Below, piece after piece: positions 11,301-20,328 of a DNA stretch of 64,000 nt. The position numbers and the translations under genes are program-made. Below the pieces are notes generated by a model that worked only from the letters and a program-made list of their open reading frames with translations, did not search any database and was not told where the DNA came from. The stretch lies in NCBI RefSeq assembly GCF_001311885.1, contig NZ_BBCE01000003.1, forward strand, positions 62,001 through 126,000. Reading direction: 5' to 3'. The stretch is from Syntrophomonas palmitatica JCM 14374. GTDB lineage: Bacteria; Bacillota; Syntrophomonadia; Syntrophomonadales; Syntrophomonadaceae. Numbering within the stretch: position 1 is the first letter of the stretch; each line of letters begins with the position of its first letter.

Positions 11301-11875
11301 GCGGCAGGTCAGTACAAGGTACAGTTACCTTGCCATCTGGCCTGAGCGGTGATAACAGGCTTATTGTTAAGGCGATTAATATGGGCGGAGGCAACGAATG
11401 GAGCTTGACTTCATTGGTAGTCCCGGCCGGAACTACCAGCATGCCTTACACCCTGGTGGTACCTGATGGCAGCTATACGTTGGAGGCTCGTTTGTATAAC
11501 GGTTCGGGCGAAGTGACTTATTCCTCGGCATATGTGGGATTCGGTTCAGTAGTCTCTATATGCGTAACAGACAATGTAACCGGAGCTGATATTACTGTAA
11601 ATCCGATATCGCCAGGACCCTCATCACCAGGAGGAGATCCAATCATAAGTCCGTCCTGTGTTGGCGCTCATTCAGTCCTGATAGACAACGTAGCGGTAAA
11701 TGTAAACAGCAGTTATTATAGCAGTGATTTCTTCATTCATTTTGGGCATTATGGCTACCTCTATTACAAGGACGCAAATTCCGCATGGTATAATCTGATG
11801 ACGCAGACGGCAGGGTCTCCAGCCAACCCGGTTAGTGAGAGCAGCCTGCCACTAATTGGCTATTATTACAATTAA
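8376..11875 (+). CDS. SLH-anchored surface protein with FecR domain and repeated beta domains (frame broken near 10657)
   Basis: A secreted protein of about 1166 residues after restoring one base near 10657. A signal peptide ends at AYA|AQ. Three SLH repeats follow (about residues 45-210; FPDGGFHP and YPDGSFLP motifs) that bind the secondary wall polymer. Next comes a FecR-like domain (about 225-420; KKGDVFL, GSGLLLKSNT), then a Ser/Gly linker at about 505-530. The rest holds at least four repeats of about 100 residues, each opening with GTVTLPSG-like strands. The N-terminal start is ATG 8376, 7 bases after AAGGTGG. It is monocistronic and closed by a strong terminator at 11908. It probably has a structural or adhesive role; no catalytic site is seen. 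Confidence 0.85.
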
Positions 11876-11907
11876 AAAGATCTAATACGACCGACACATA
11901 AGTTAAG

Positions 11908-11945
11908 AAAACGCCCTTCCGCTTTAAAAGCGGGAGGGCGTTTTC
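11908..11945 (+). terminator. Rho-independent terminator
   Basis: The stem AAAACGCCCTxCCGCTT pairs with AAGCGGxAGGGCGTTTT around a TTAA loop. It lies 33 bases after the SLH/FecR stop. Confidence 0.9.
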
Positions 11946-11969
11946 TATTACATAAGCATGCTGCAGACG

Positions 11970-12190
11970 CCTGTGGATAAGGATGTCCGGAGAATACGCG
12001 GGGCAAGGTTAACTGTCATCGCGAGCGGCAGCCTTACCGCCCTGTCATTATTATAAAAACTATGTACTTGTCGCTGCGAGGAGCGTCAGCGACGCGGCAA
12101 TCTTTCCCGGCCTAACGCTGTTAATTGATCGTAATGGGTTAAATATCCGTGAAGATTGCTTCGCTGCGCTCGCAATGACACAATCAAGAA
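11970..12190. repeat. Dispersed repeat element, copy 1 (GCGAGGAGC / GCGCTCGCAATGACA type)
   Basis: It holds TGTGGATAAG..TCCGG at the left, then GTCGCTGCGAGGAGCG..GCGGCAATCT (12070-12104) and AGATTGCTTCGCTGCGCTCG followed by CAATGACA (12153-12181). The last two blocks are near reverse complements of each other. A second copy lies at 39820-40005 with the same blocks in a different order, and fragments lie at about 26200-26240 and 47512-47535. It contains no gene. Spurious reading frames such as IASAAKQS arise from it. Confidence 0.7.
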
Positions 12191-12248
12191 TCGCCGTTTG
12201 GAACAACCATGCTGTTACTAATACCTGTCATTATATCCCCTTTGGAAT

Positions 12249-14164
12249 TTACTTAAATCCTTTATCTTTGGATTTCTCAAAGAAGAGATCCATATCGGCG
12301 ATGGCGTAAACCTTAATCGGATTGGTGAAACCTTTAACCAGTTCCTCGCCCACATATTTCAGCCGATTTTTAATTTCTCCTTCCGGCAGGGCATCGTATG
12401 ATCGCTCAGAAACCAGCACCAGGGTCTGGAATAGTTTGGTCAGAGCCTCGGTACGGGAAGCCAGGTTTACATCTTCGCCTATGAGGGTATAGTCCATGCG
12501 TTCCGGGCTGCCAACGTTGCCCACCACCGCCGGCCCGGTATTAATGCCTACCGCTACCAGCAAGGGAGAAGCGCCCTCCTTTTTTGCCCAATTATCATTC
12601 AGTTCCTTTATTCCGGTCTGAATTTCTATAGCTGTTTGTACGGCCCGTTCCACATGGTCCTCGTAATAAATAGCGCGCCAAAAAAGGCCATCAGGCCGTC
12701 GCCCAGGTATTTATCCAGGGTGCCGCCGTGTTTCTGGATGGTGCGGGTCATGAAAGTTAGATAATCGTTCAGGCGGTTAATGACATCAACCGGGTCTTTG
12801 TTCTCGCTATAGGCGGTAAAACCGCGTATATCAGCAAACATGATGGTTACGACCTGTTTTTTGCCGCCTAACTCTATACTGTCAGGATCCTGCATTAACT
12901 GGTCCACGACATCCGGTGACACATAACGGGAGAACATGGCCCTGGTCTTGCGCTTCTCCATTTCCGCCTGGATGAAGTCATAGGCGGTAGTCCCGGCATA
13001 AGTCAAAAACACCGCGATTAGCGGGGTTATTCCATACAGCCACCAGTGAGCGTGCCAGGCCAGGTATGCTCCCCCCAGAGCCGCGGCGGCTGCAATCAGG
13101 GTTCCGAAAAGACCCACCCAGGCTCCGCGTCCGCTAACGCTTATGAAGGTTATAAGCACCAGACCAAAAAGCAGCAAGAAATTCAGCCAGGGGCTAACTT
13201 CCCGGTACCAGCTGTCGGTAATCATGCTCTTAACAATAGAAGCATGAATTTCTACGCCCGGGGTAGGAAGCAATCCGTCATTAACCATGTTGCTGGCAGT
13301 ACAGGGTGTGCCGTAATTGTCATGGTCTTCAGCGGTTTCAGGTCCGATCAGGATAATTTTATCCTTAAAATATTCAGGTTTGACTTTGCCTTCGATTACA
13401 TCGGCGTAGCTGATGGTTTTAATGGTGTGCATGGGACCGTAGAAGGTAGCCAGAGCGCGGTTTTCATTATCGATGGGTATTTTATGTTTGCCCACTTCAA
13501 GCCATCCTGGTTTAAGTATCAGTTTATCATAGGGAATATCTTCGGCGGTCATAACTATAGCTGTGGCCAAACTGGGCAGGGGGCTGCCCGCGTAATTCAC
13601 ATCCACTAGAGTAGGCCGGCGCACGACATTGTCATCATCTGTGGCCATATTGACAAATCCTAAAGAGGGACGACTGTCAATTAACGAACCTATGGGCATT
13701 TCTAATGACTGCACCTGTTCGCCGTTTTTGTCTTTTTCAAAGGTAAATTTACATGATAATATTACCCGACCATGTTTGGCTATAGCGTCTCCCAAAGCCT
13801 TATCGGTTTCGGGACTTTGTTCTGAGGCAAAGGTAAGGTCGAAACATACTACTTTAGCATCCTTCAGCAGTTCCAACAGGTGAGCATGGATCGAACGGGG
13901 CCAGGCCAGGGGACCGATGCGCTCAACCGAGCTGTCATCCACCGCTAGAATTACTACATTTTCCCCCGGGTTGACTTTACCCCGCTGCTTAAACCAGTAG
14001 TCATATAAAGAGTTCTCAAGCCGTGAAAAAACCCCCAGCATGGACAGGCCCTGCACAACCACCACCAATATTAAGGGCAAGAGCCATTTGCGCCAGTCCT
14101 TTCCCCCGGAGATTGTTTTTGGGCTTTTTTCCGAATTTCCTTTGCTATGCATGGAAATTTTCAT
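12249..14164 (-). CDS. CHASE2-domain class III adenylate/guanylate cyclase (frame broken near 12650)
   Basis: About 638 residues after restoring one base near 12650 (reading then GAPIYYEDHVERA). There is an N-terminal membrane helix (about 24-44), an extracytoplasmic CHASE2 sensor domain (about 45-300), three more helices (about 315-390), and a class III nucleotide cyclase domain. The two metal-binding aspartates lie in FADIRGF and LGDGLMAFFG. It should make cAMP or cGMP in response to an external signal. ATG 14164 directly abuts a G6 run; ATG 14152 (MHSKG) is an alternative with more normal spacing. It lies downstream of minC on the same strand but 130 bases away, so it is probably its own unit. 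Confidence 0.85.
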
Positions 14165-14295
14165 CCCCCCATATGATGAATTAATGTCTCAAATTACACG
14201 GTTGACACACATTCACATCTTAACCGTTCTTGCTCCATCGCCAATTATACCGTCTGTTTGCTAAAGTTGACGCAGGCAGCTTATTTTAAAATGAC

Positions 14296-14906
14296 CTAAA
14301 GCAGGCGATCCTGGGAAGTATATTCCCTTACGCAGATATTGCCGTTTTCAAGGTATGCCAGTTCCGGACGTGGTCTTCTGGTGTCGTCACCGGCGGCGCG
14401 TGATATCTTATTGGCGATGCGTATCTGGCTGGGGCTGAGATTTAAGGCAAAAACCACACTGTTTTCATCTCCGTAACAGCCGGCGTGGGCTATGCTCCCA
14501 GCTTACCCAGGACTATAATATCGCGGGCGGCGGTTATCTCAGCGCTTTCATGCACATCTCCCCATATAACCACAGACCCTTCAGAATGTACCTTCTGGCC
14601 GCTGCGTATATTGCGGCGAACGATCAGATCTTTGCCGTCACTCGAATGATGTTGACGGACAGGCTTGTCAACCGGCGGGGGAGTATTGTTCAAAATCATA
14701 TCATTATCGAGGCAGAGACGCTGCAGTGAGCTTATTTCCTCCCTTGACAGTTTTGCCAATCCCCGGCCCTGAAATATTACCCTGGAACCACTGAACATTT
14801 GTTTGGATGTTTGAAATTTTTCCTGCAGAAAAGATAAGTAATCTGTATAATCACCCTGGTTAAAAACAAAGACCAGGCTGTCATTCAATCCTTTGATGGT
14901 GATCAT
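14296..14906 (-). CDS. minC: Septum site-determining protein MinC (frame broken near 14508)
   Basis: MinC inhibits FtsZ polymer formation away from midcell. The N-terminal domain and part of the C-terminal beta-helix are in one frame (ending GKLGA). The rest of the conserved C-terminal domain (IAHAGCYGDENSVVFAL, then QIRIANKIS) follows in the next frame. One lost G in a GGG run near 14508 explains this, and the repaired protein has about 203 residues, normal for MinC. It follows minE closely. The gene order minD-minE-minC differs from the common minC-minD-minE. Confidence 0.88.
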
Positions 14907-14914
14907 TTACACAA

Positions 14915-15166
14915 TTACCTGCCTTTAATAGGTATGTTAATATCGAGCGCCGCATGCCTGCCTTCGGTGACCAGGCGAACTTCAGGCTGTCCTTCTATTT
15001 CTACGTGCCGGGCTATAACCTGCATAATCTCTTCCTTTAAGGTTTCCATAAGCTGGGGCGAAGAACCCAGACGGTCATGGGTTAAAACCAGGCGCAGGCG
15101 GCTGTTGGCTTCATTGCGGCTGGAGGATTCATTGGCAAATATTTTTCTAAATATCTCTAACACCAC
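14915..15166 (-). CDS. minE: Cell division topological specificity factor MinE
   Basis: 83 residues, the usual size. The N terminus LEIFRKIF is the membrane-binding and MinD-contact segment; the C-terminal dimerisation part includes [10 protein letters not shown] and [10 protein letters not shown]. MinE stimulates MinD ATPase activity and drives the pole-to-pole oscillation that restricts MinC to the poles. Its start lies 11 bases after minD and its end 8 bases before minC, so the three are surely one operon. Confidence 0.93.
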   Translation of the reverse strand: MVLEIFRKIFANESSSRNEANSRLRLVLTHDRLGSSPQLMETLKEEIMQVIARHVEIEGQPEVRLVTEGRHAALDINIPIKGR

Positions 15167-15177
15167 TTACCCCTCCC

Positions 15178-15990
15178 TTAGCGGCCCGAAAAAAGGCTGC
15201 GGCGAAGTTTCTGCCAGAAGGATTCATCGTTCAAACTGAGCATTTCCACATTTTCACCGGTAAGACGGCGGGAAATGTTATTAAATGCTGTAGAGGCCAG
15301 AGAATGTTCGTTGAGGATGATGGGTTCGCCTTTGTTGGTAGAAACCACTACACTTTTATCTTCAGGCACCACACCCAGGAGTTCAATACAGAGATGTTCC
15401 ATAAGGTCCTCTACGCTTAGCATGTCGCCTTTTTTCACCATATCGGGGCGGATGCGGTTTACTACCAGCTTGATATCCTTGAAATCAGCCGATTCCAACA
15501 TGCCTATGATGCGGTCGGCGTCTCTAACGGCGGAGACTTCAGGATTGGTAATTACTATCGCTTGATCGGCTGCGGCGATGGCATTGCGAAAACCCTGTTC
15601 AATGCCGGCGGGACAATCGATTATTATGTAGTCAAAATCAGGTTTTAACTGGGCGCAAACACTTTTCACCTGTTCCGGGGTAACATCATCCTTGTTGCGG
15701 GTTTGCGCGGCCGGCAGCATATAAAGCTCAGGAAAACGCTTATCCTTTACCAGGGCCTGTTTAAGGGTGCATTCTCCTTCAATTACCTGAACTATATCAT
15801 AGATAACCCGGTTTTCCAGGCCAAGAATGAGATCGAGTTTTTTAAGTCCGATGTCAAGATCCATTACTACTATTTTATAGCCCATCCTGGCCAGAGATGA
15901 TGCTACATTGGCAACGGTGGTTGTTTTCCCCACCCCGCCTTTACCCGAAGTCACAACTATAACCTGGGCTTCTTCCTTTTTCTTTCCCAT
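15178..15990 (-). CDS. minD: Septum site-determining ATPase MinD
   Basis: 270 residues, full length. The deviant Walker A is GKGGVGKTTT (about residues 15-24), switch residues lie in MDLDIGLKKLD, and DCPAGIE follows. The C-terminal amphipathic membrane-targeting helix is seen in FWQKLRRSLFSGR. MinD binds the membrane with ATP and recruits MinC. It is first in the minD-minE-minC operon. The upstream region is shared with the divergent riboswitch locus. Confidence 0.95.
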   Translation of the reverse strand: MGKKKEEAQVIVVTSGKGGVGKTTTVANVASSLARMGYKIVVMDLDIGLKKLDLILGLENRVIYDIVQVIEGECTLKQALVKDKRFPELYMLPAAQTRNKDDVTPEQVKSVCAQLKPDFDYIIIDCPAGIEQGFRNAIAAADQAIVITNPEVSAVRDADRIIGMLESADFKDIKLVVNRIRPDMVKKGDMLSVEDLMEHLCIELLGVVPEDKSVVVSTNKGEPIILNEHSLASTAFNNISRRLTGENVEMLSLNDESFWQKLRRSLFSGR

Positions 15991-16299
15991 TCAGTACTGG
16001 CCCTCCCTATTGTTATTTATATTTATTACAATTCCGCCAATGTCTCATAGACATATACGGACACCAATCTTATTTTAAATCATATTGATGTTAGAATAAA
16101 TGCTAATTTTGGCAAAACAAAGCGCGTCGCGTTGAAAAGGTATCTTTTTTGCAAATTGCGCCTAGCTTGAAAAAATCTTAAATAACTAATAAACTGATAA
16201 ACGGATATAATTTACGCGATTGACACAAATGTCAAGTTGCTTGCAAGTTATGAAATTGCATCCAGTCAAGTGTGAAATGAAGTAATTTAATAAATGTTA
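15991..16299. other. Divergent intergenic region between minD and the B12 riboswitch, with palindrome
   Basis: No gene is seen. A perfect inverted repeat TTGACA-CAAA-TGTCAA lies at 16220-16235. It could be an operator, or its left half a -35 box for the riboswitch transcript, but no -10 box lies at the right spacing (TATGAA is 23 bases away). The MinD promoter must also lie here; I could not place it. Confidence 0.4.
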
Positions 16300-16482
16300 T
16301 TCTGCCGGTGCCTGTCTGTGTATAGTCAGGCTAAAAGGGAAAGCGGTGTGAATCCGCTGCAGTTCCCCTTACTGTATTAGGGACGAAACCTGCTCAAAGC
16401 CACTGTCCGGTTTTATCGGTGAAAGGGATGGGAAGGCGCGGGGATTAGGATGATCTTAAGCCAGGAGACCTGCCGGCAGGAA
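16300..16482 (+). ncRNA. Cobalamin (AdoCbl) riboswitch
   Basis: The conserved pieces occur in the right order: AAAGGGAA, GGTGTGAATCCGCTGCAG with TTCCCC pairing back, GCCACTG, GGAAGGCGCGGGG, and the B12 box GCCAGGAGACCTGCC at about 16459-16473. P1 can form between TGCCGG at 16303 and CCGGCA at 16472. Such elements turn off downstream B12 uptake or synthesis genes when cobalamin is plentiful. The downstream terminator (16551) fits transcription attenuation. The first gene controlled is 16772-19234. Confidence 0.93.
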
Positions 16483-16550
16483 TGTTAGACCTGCTTCTGG
16501 GGATAAGAAGGGAGGCGTTAGCTATGGTGGGGAAGATCTGCCTGCTGCAA

Positions 16551-16580
16551 GTCCGGCCGGAATGAGGGCCGGGCTTTTTT
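16551..16580 (+). terminator. Rho-independent terminator, probable riboswitch expression platform
   Basis: An 8-bp GC stem (GTCCGGCC with GGCCGGGC) is followed by six Ts, 70 bases after the B12 box. It most likely forms when cobalamin is bound. Confidence 0.8.
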
Positions 16581-16618
16581 GGTTTTAATAGTTATGAATA
16601 AATTGGCCGCGTGTCAGC

Positions 16619-16688
16619 GTGTCAGGGGGACGGTTCTCTTGACACCCTTTAAATCTTAATTGTGTCAAGAGAACCGTCCCCCTGACAC
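16619..16688. repeat. 27-bp perfect inverted repeat with 16-base loop
   Basis: The left arm 16619-16645 (GTGTCAGGGGGACGG..GACAC) and right arm 16662-16688 are exact reverse complements. It looks like a small palindromic mobile repeat (REP/MITE-like). I recall similar arms from other Firmicute genomes but cannot check. It sits between the riboswitch terminator and the first gene, so the leader RNA would carry a second long hairpin. Confidence 0.85.
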
Positions 16689-16771
16689 AGATTAGCAGTG
16701 ATTTTCACAGGTTGGGTTTTCGCTCGTGGGACAAGTGTTTTACAGGCAAACCATATATGGGGGGGAAGAAA

Positions 16772-19234
16772 TTGAATCGAAATTATAAATATAAAGTATC
16801 GTTACTTGTAATAATGATCTTGTTTTCGTTCTTAATTCCGCAATCAGTTCAGGCCGCGGATAGCACACAGCTTCAGACCGCTCTCAACGCTCTGAAGGGT
16901 TACTATAACCAGAAATCTGCATTGGATGATTGGGAAGCCCTGGGTCTAAGACAGGCGGGGGTGGATTGTTTTGCCAAATATTCCGGAGCCACCCCATCAT
17001 CGGCCAGTGATTATGCGCGTACCCTGCTGGGCAGCATTGCTGCCGCCAAGGATAACGCGACCGTTTCCGGCTATGTCTATAACCTGCAGGTAATGCAGCA
17101 GTCCGGAGGAGATTTTAACACCCCGGGCAATACGAGTCTTAACCAGACTATATGGCCGTTAATCGCCCTGGATTTTGCCGCAAAGAACGGCTATTCTGCT
17201 CTATTTGACCGCAATAAAGCCATTGAGTATATATGTTCGCACCAGGATGCGGGCGGGGGTTTCGATGAAAGCGGCTGGGGGGTAGATGTTGATTCCACCG
17301 CTCATGCCATAATCGCCCTGGCGCCTTATCAGACCCAGGGTACAGCTGGTGATGCAATAAATAAAGCCCTGACCTACTTAAAAACCCAGCAGATGGATTC
17401 GGGCCTTTTTGAAAGCTGGGGCAGCGGCAGCCCGGATTCAACTGCGGCAGTCATAGAAGCTCTGAAAGCCCTGGGTAAAAACCCGCAGTCTGCAACCGAA
17501 GGCTGGAAAGGGAATATGGTTGATGCCTTGCTGGCCTACCAGCTTGACAGCGGACCATTTTACGCCGCCTGGGATGCGCAAAAAAATCCTAACAACATGA
17601 CAACATACAATGCCCTGCTGGCTATTTCTGACCTGGTAAGGGGGAATTCCAAGTATCAGAACCAACTGCCGGCCGCAAATGGTCAGTCCGCCAATCCTTC
17701 TGACCCTGGCACAAACCCCAACACAGGTGCGGTTTATAATGCTACCTTCTCGGTAACGGGAGACTCCAGCACCGGAATTATATTGCCTGCGACCGCATAT
17801 TCATGGCAGAATACCAGCACGGTTTTAGATGCCCTGAAGAAAACCTTGGATAATAATGCCATCAGTTATGTGGCAACAGGAGGATACGTAAAAAGCATCG
17901 GCGGCCTTAGTGAAAAACAACCCGGTTATCCCCTGAGCGGCTGGTTGTTCAAGGTAAACGGAAGCTTTCCGGGTACCGGCGCTGATAATATGATTCTGCA
18001 GCATGGGGATCGGGTGGAATGGGTTTATACAATGAACGGGGGCCAGGACCTGGGCGCTGCAGTGGGTTTATCCTCAGAAAATAAAGATGAAGCCAAAATG
18101 GAGCAACAGAATAAGGAACAGGTTACAGCCCTGCTGGGCGATGCGCTTTCTAAAATAAATTCCCAAAAGGAAGGTACTTTATTGCTGAATGCCCAAAACA
18201 GGATGACGGATGAAAGGGCTGGTTTGTTGCAAAAGGAACTGGAAGCGAATAAGGTGCAAATAAGCGAAGAGGCGCAAACCCAGGCTAAAACCATCTTTGA
18301 CCAGGAAAAAGAGATAATACTCATGCTGCCGGAAAAGGCTTTAAAAAATACACTTAAAATTAGTATTCAAGAGAAACCTAATAACGATGCCATAGCTGCG
18401 GAGGGGTTTAAGACGGTTTCCGCTTTATATGATTTCGGACCGGATGGGACTCAGTTCGATCAGGCGGTGACAATAGTAATTCGTTTTCCCGTTGCGGCTA
18501 AAATGGACATAAATCAATTGGCTCCGGCTTACTATGATACGGGCAGCAAAAAATGGGTTACCTTTCCCGCGGTTATTGATGTGGAGCAGGGAAGGGCAGT
18601 ATTTAATACCACACACTTTTCCACCTATGCGGTTGTGGAAAAACAAGCGTCAGTACAGAATACGCCGGCTCAGAAAAAACAAAGCGTTGAATCTGAACCG
18701 AAAAGTTCAATTTTTGCCGACGTCGGCGCCAAGTTTGCCTGGGCCAAACAGTCTATTGAAAAGCTGGCTGCAATGAAGATCTTATGCGGAACCGACAAGG
18801 GGTTTGAACCTGCACGGCCGATCAGCCGGGCGGAAATGATCGCTATCCTGTTCCGGGCGAAATTTAATGAAGACTATAAGGATATACCGGCTGAATGGCA
18901 GACAGGTAAAGTATCGCTGATGAACAAGGCCCGGCAAAAAGGCTTGATAGCCGGGTATCCCGACGGAAGTTTGCGCCCTGATGAAACCATTAACCGTTTT
19001 GAATGTGCTTGTTTGCTGGCAGGAATGGTTTCACGTGAAACATCCCCAAAGCGGCTGAAAGAGACGGTATTTACCGATAAAGACGCTATACCCGCCTGGG
19101 CCCATGCAGGAGTTGCCCTGGCAGCCAATCAAGGCTTGATGCAGGGCTACAAGGATGGCAGCTTTGGCGGAGATAAAAAATTGACCAGAGCCGAGGCAGC
19201 GGTGATAATTGCGAGGATGCTGGAGAGTGAATAA
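16772..19234 (+). CDS. SLH-anchored transcobalamin-like protein: alpha/alpha barrel + DUF4430 + three SLH
   Basis: About 820 residues from a TTG start 6 bases after GGGGGAAG; ATG 16757 is an alternative. A signal peptide ends at VQA|AD. Residues about 31-300 form helical repeats of the terpenoid-cyclase/prenyltransferase (alpha/alpha toroid) type, with QDAGGGFDESGWG, DVDSTAHAIIAL and DSTAAVIEAL. Residues about 321-426 form a DUF4430 (transcobalamin C-terminal-like) domain with SGWLFKVNG and DRVEWVYTM. A helical and beta region follows, then three SLH repeats (about 648-820; YPDGSLRP, YKDGSFGG). Animal intrinsic factor and transcobalamin bind B12 between just these two folds. With the B12 riboswitch upstream, the likely role is cobalamin binding at the cell wall (inference). 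Confidence 0.85.
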   Translation: MNRNYKYKVSLLVIMILFSFLIPQSVQAADSTQLQTALNALKGYYNQKSALDDWEALGLRQAGVDCFAKYSGATPSSASDYARTLLGSIAAAKDNATVSGYVYNLQVMQQSGGDFNTPGNTSLNQTIWPLIALDFAAKNGYSALFDRNKAIEYICSHQDAGGGFDESGWGVDVDSTAHAIIALAPYQTQGTAGDAINKALTYLKTQQMDSGLFESWGSGSPDSTAAVIEALKALGKNPQSATEGWKGNMVDALLAYQLDSGPFYAAWDAQKNPNNMTTYNALLAISDLVRGNSKYQNQLPAANGQSANPSDPGTNPNTGAVYNATFSVTGDSSTGIILPATAYSWQNTSTVLDALKKTLDNNAISYVATGGYVKSIGGLSEKQPGYPLSGWLFKVNGSFPGTGADNMILQHGDRVEWVYTMNGGQDLGAAVGLSSENKDEAKMEQQNKEQVTALLGDALSKINSQKEGTLLLNAQNRMTDERAGLLQKELEANKVQISEEAQTQAKTIFDQEKEIILMLPEKALKNTLKISIQEKPNNDAIAAEGFKTVSALYDFGPDGTQFDQAVTIVIRFPVAAKMDINQLAPAYYDTGSKKWVTFPAVIDVEQGRAVFNTTHFSTYAVVEKQASVQNTPAQKKQSVESEPKSSIFADVGAKFAWAKQSIEKLAAMKILCGTDKGFEPARPISRAEMIAILFRAKFNEDYKDIPAEWQTGKVSLMNKARQKGLIAGYPDGSLRPDETINRFECACLLAGMVSRETSPKRLKETVFTDKDAIPAWAHAGVALAANQGLMQGYKDGSFGGDKKLTRAEAAVIIARMLESE

Positions 19235-20312
19235 AAGAAATCTTTTAATAATACTGCTGGGATTGCTGCTGTTCCTGGGCGGATGTGGTTATTCGGAGCC
19301 GCCGTCGGGTCAGCAGGAGGCCGGTTATGAGAAATCGCATCGGCCGGTTGCAGAACAGAAGGCGGCCTCAGATCATACAAATGCAGGTATCGCTGCTGCG
19401 GGAGAAAAGAAGCGTGAACTCTCAGAGCCCCAAAAAATTACGCCCCCAACCGGCCAGGTCAATATGGTTCGCCTGGTTGTAACCAGCAGTTTTGGGCAAA
19501 CAGTGATTTATGACAAACAATTGGAATTGGGAAAGGGTAAGAGCGCTCTCGATATTACTAAACAGGAACTGCAGGTCAAAACCGCTTATGGAGGGGGCTT
19601 TGTTCAGACCATCAATGGCATAAGTTCCGGGTACACCGGCAAAAGTGCCTGGAATAAGAACAAACAGGACTGGTTTTTATATCATAACGGTTGTTTATCG
19701 GCGGTTGGTTCAGGCGACCTGCATTTGCAGCCCGGCGATACTGTATGGTGGGATTTCCATGACTGGAGCGCCAGTGTTTTTTCCCCGGCTATCCTGGGGG
19801 CTTATCCCTGGCCCTTCAGCAAAGGCGGGGTAATTGCAGCCAGCCATGCCAGTGAAGAACCTGCCGGCAGGCTAAAGGAGTTTATTGAACAGCAAACCGG
19901 GGCGAATATTGTTTTGAAGATGGTTAATAATGAGATGCTAAAAAAACGTTCTTCGCCTACAATTATCATAGGACGTTGGAGTGAACTTAAAGAGCTGCCT
20001 TGCCTGCAGGATTTGTGGCGAAACTCCGCCCGCGCCGGTATGTTTTGCAGGGTTAGCGATGAAGGCATAAAGGGGCTGGATTGCGCTATGAACCCGGGCA
20101 GAGATCTGTATCGCGAAGGTAGTGCATGTATTGCGGCTGCTGCCAGTGGATTGGGTGATCCCAATCCACTGTGGCTGATAATAGGTTGGGACAAAGACGG
20201 GCTGGAAAAGGCCGTGGATTTGTTTGCACAAGAGCAGATTCCTCCTGCCCTGGCCTGGGGGGTTATAATAGATGATGGGGGCAATACCCCCCTGCCTCTG
20301 CAAGGTGAATAG
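19227..20312 (+). CDS. DUF4430 lipoprotein with unknown C-terminal domain
   Basis: About 361 residues from GTG 19227, which overlaps the end of the previous gene by 8 bases. The signal peptide ends in the lipobox LFLGGC (Cys20), so the protein should be tethered to the membrane. Residues about 79-190 are a DUF4430 domain (GKSALDITK, KQDWFLYHNG, GDTVWWDFHDW). The remaining 170 residues look like an alpha/beta domain with two parallel parts (TIIIGRWSEL and LWLIIGWDKDGLEKA) and are not recognised. Position, lipidation and domain suggest it accepts cobalamin from the wall-anchored partner and holds it near an unknown importer (inference). Confidence 0.8.
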   Translation: MNKRNLLIILLGLLLFLGGCGYSEPPSGQQEAGYEKSHRPVAEQKAASDHTNAGIAAAGEKKRELSEPQKITPPTGQVNMVRLVVTSSFGQTVIYDKQLELGKGKSALDITKQELQVKTAYGGGFVQTINGISSGYTGKSAWNKNKQDWFLYHNGCLSAVGSGDLHLQPGDTVWWDFHDWSASVFSPAILGAYPWPFSKGGVIAASHASEEPAGRLKEFIEQQTGANIVLKMVNNEMLKKRSSPTIIIGRWSELKELPCLQDLWRNSARAGMFCRVSDEGIKGLDCAMNPGRDLYREGSACIAAAASGLGDPNPLWLIIGWDKDGLEKAVDLFAQEQIPPALAWGVIIDDGGNTPLPLQGE

Positions 20313-20328
20313 CGAAAGGAGAGCGACA

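Noticed and set aside
13046-13609. 187-codon plus-strand frame
   Set aside because: It is a shadow of the CHASE2 cyclase gene on the other strand.
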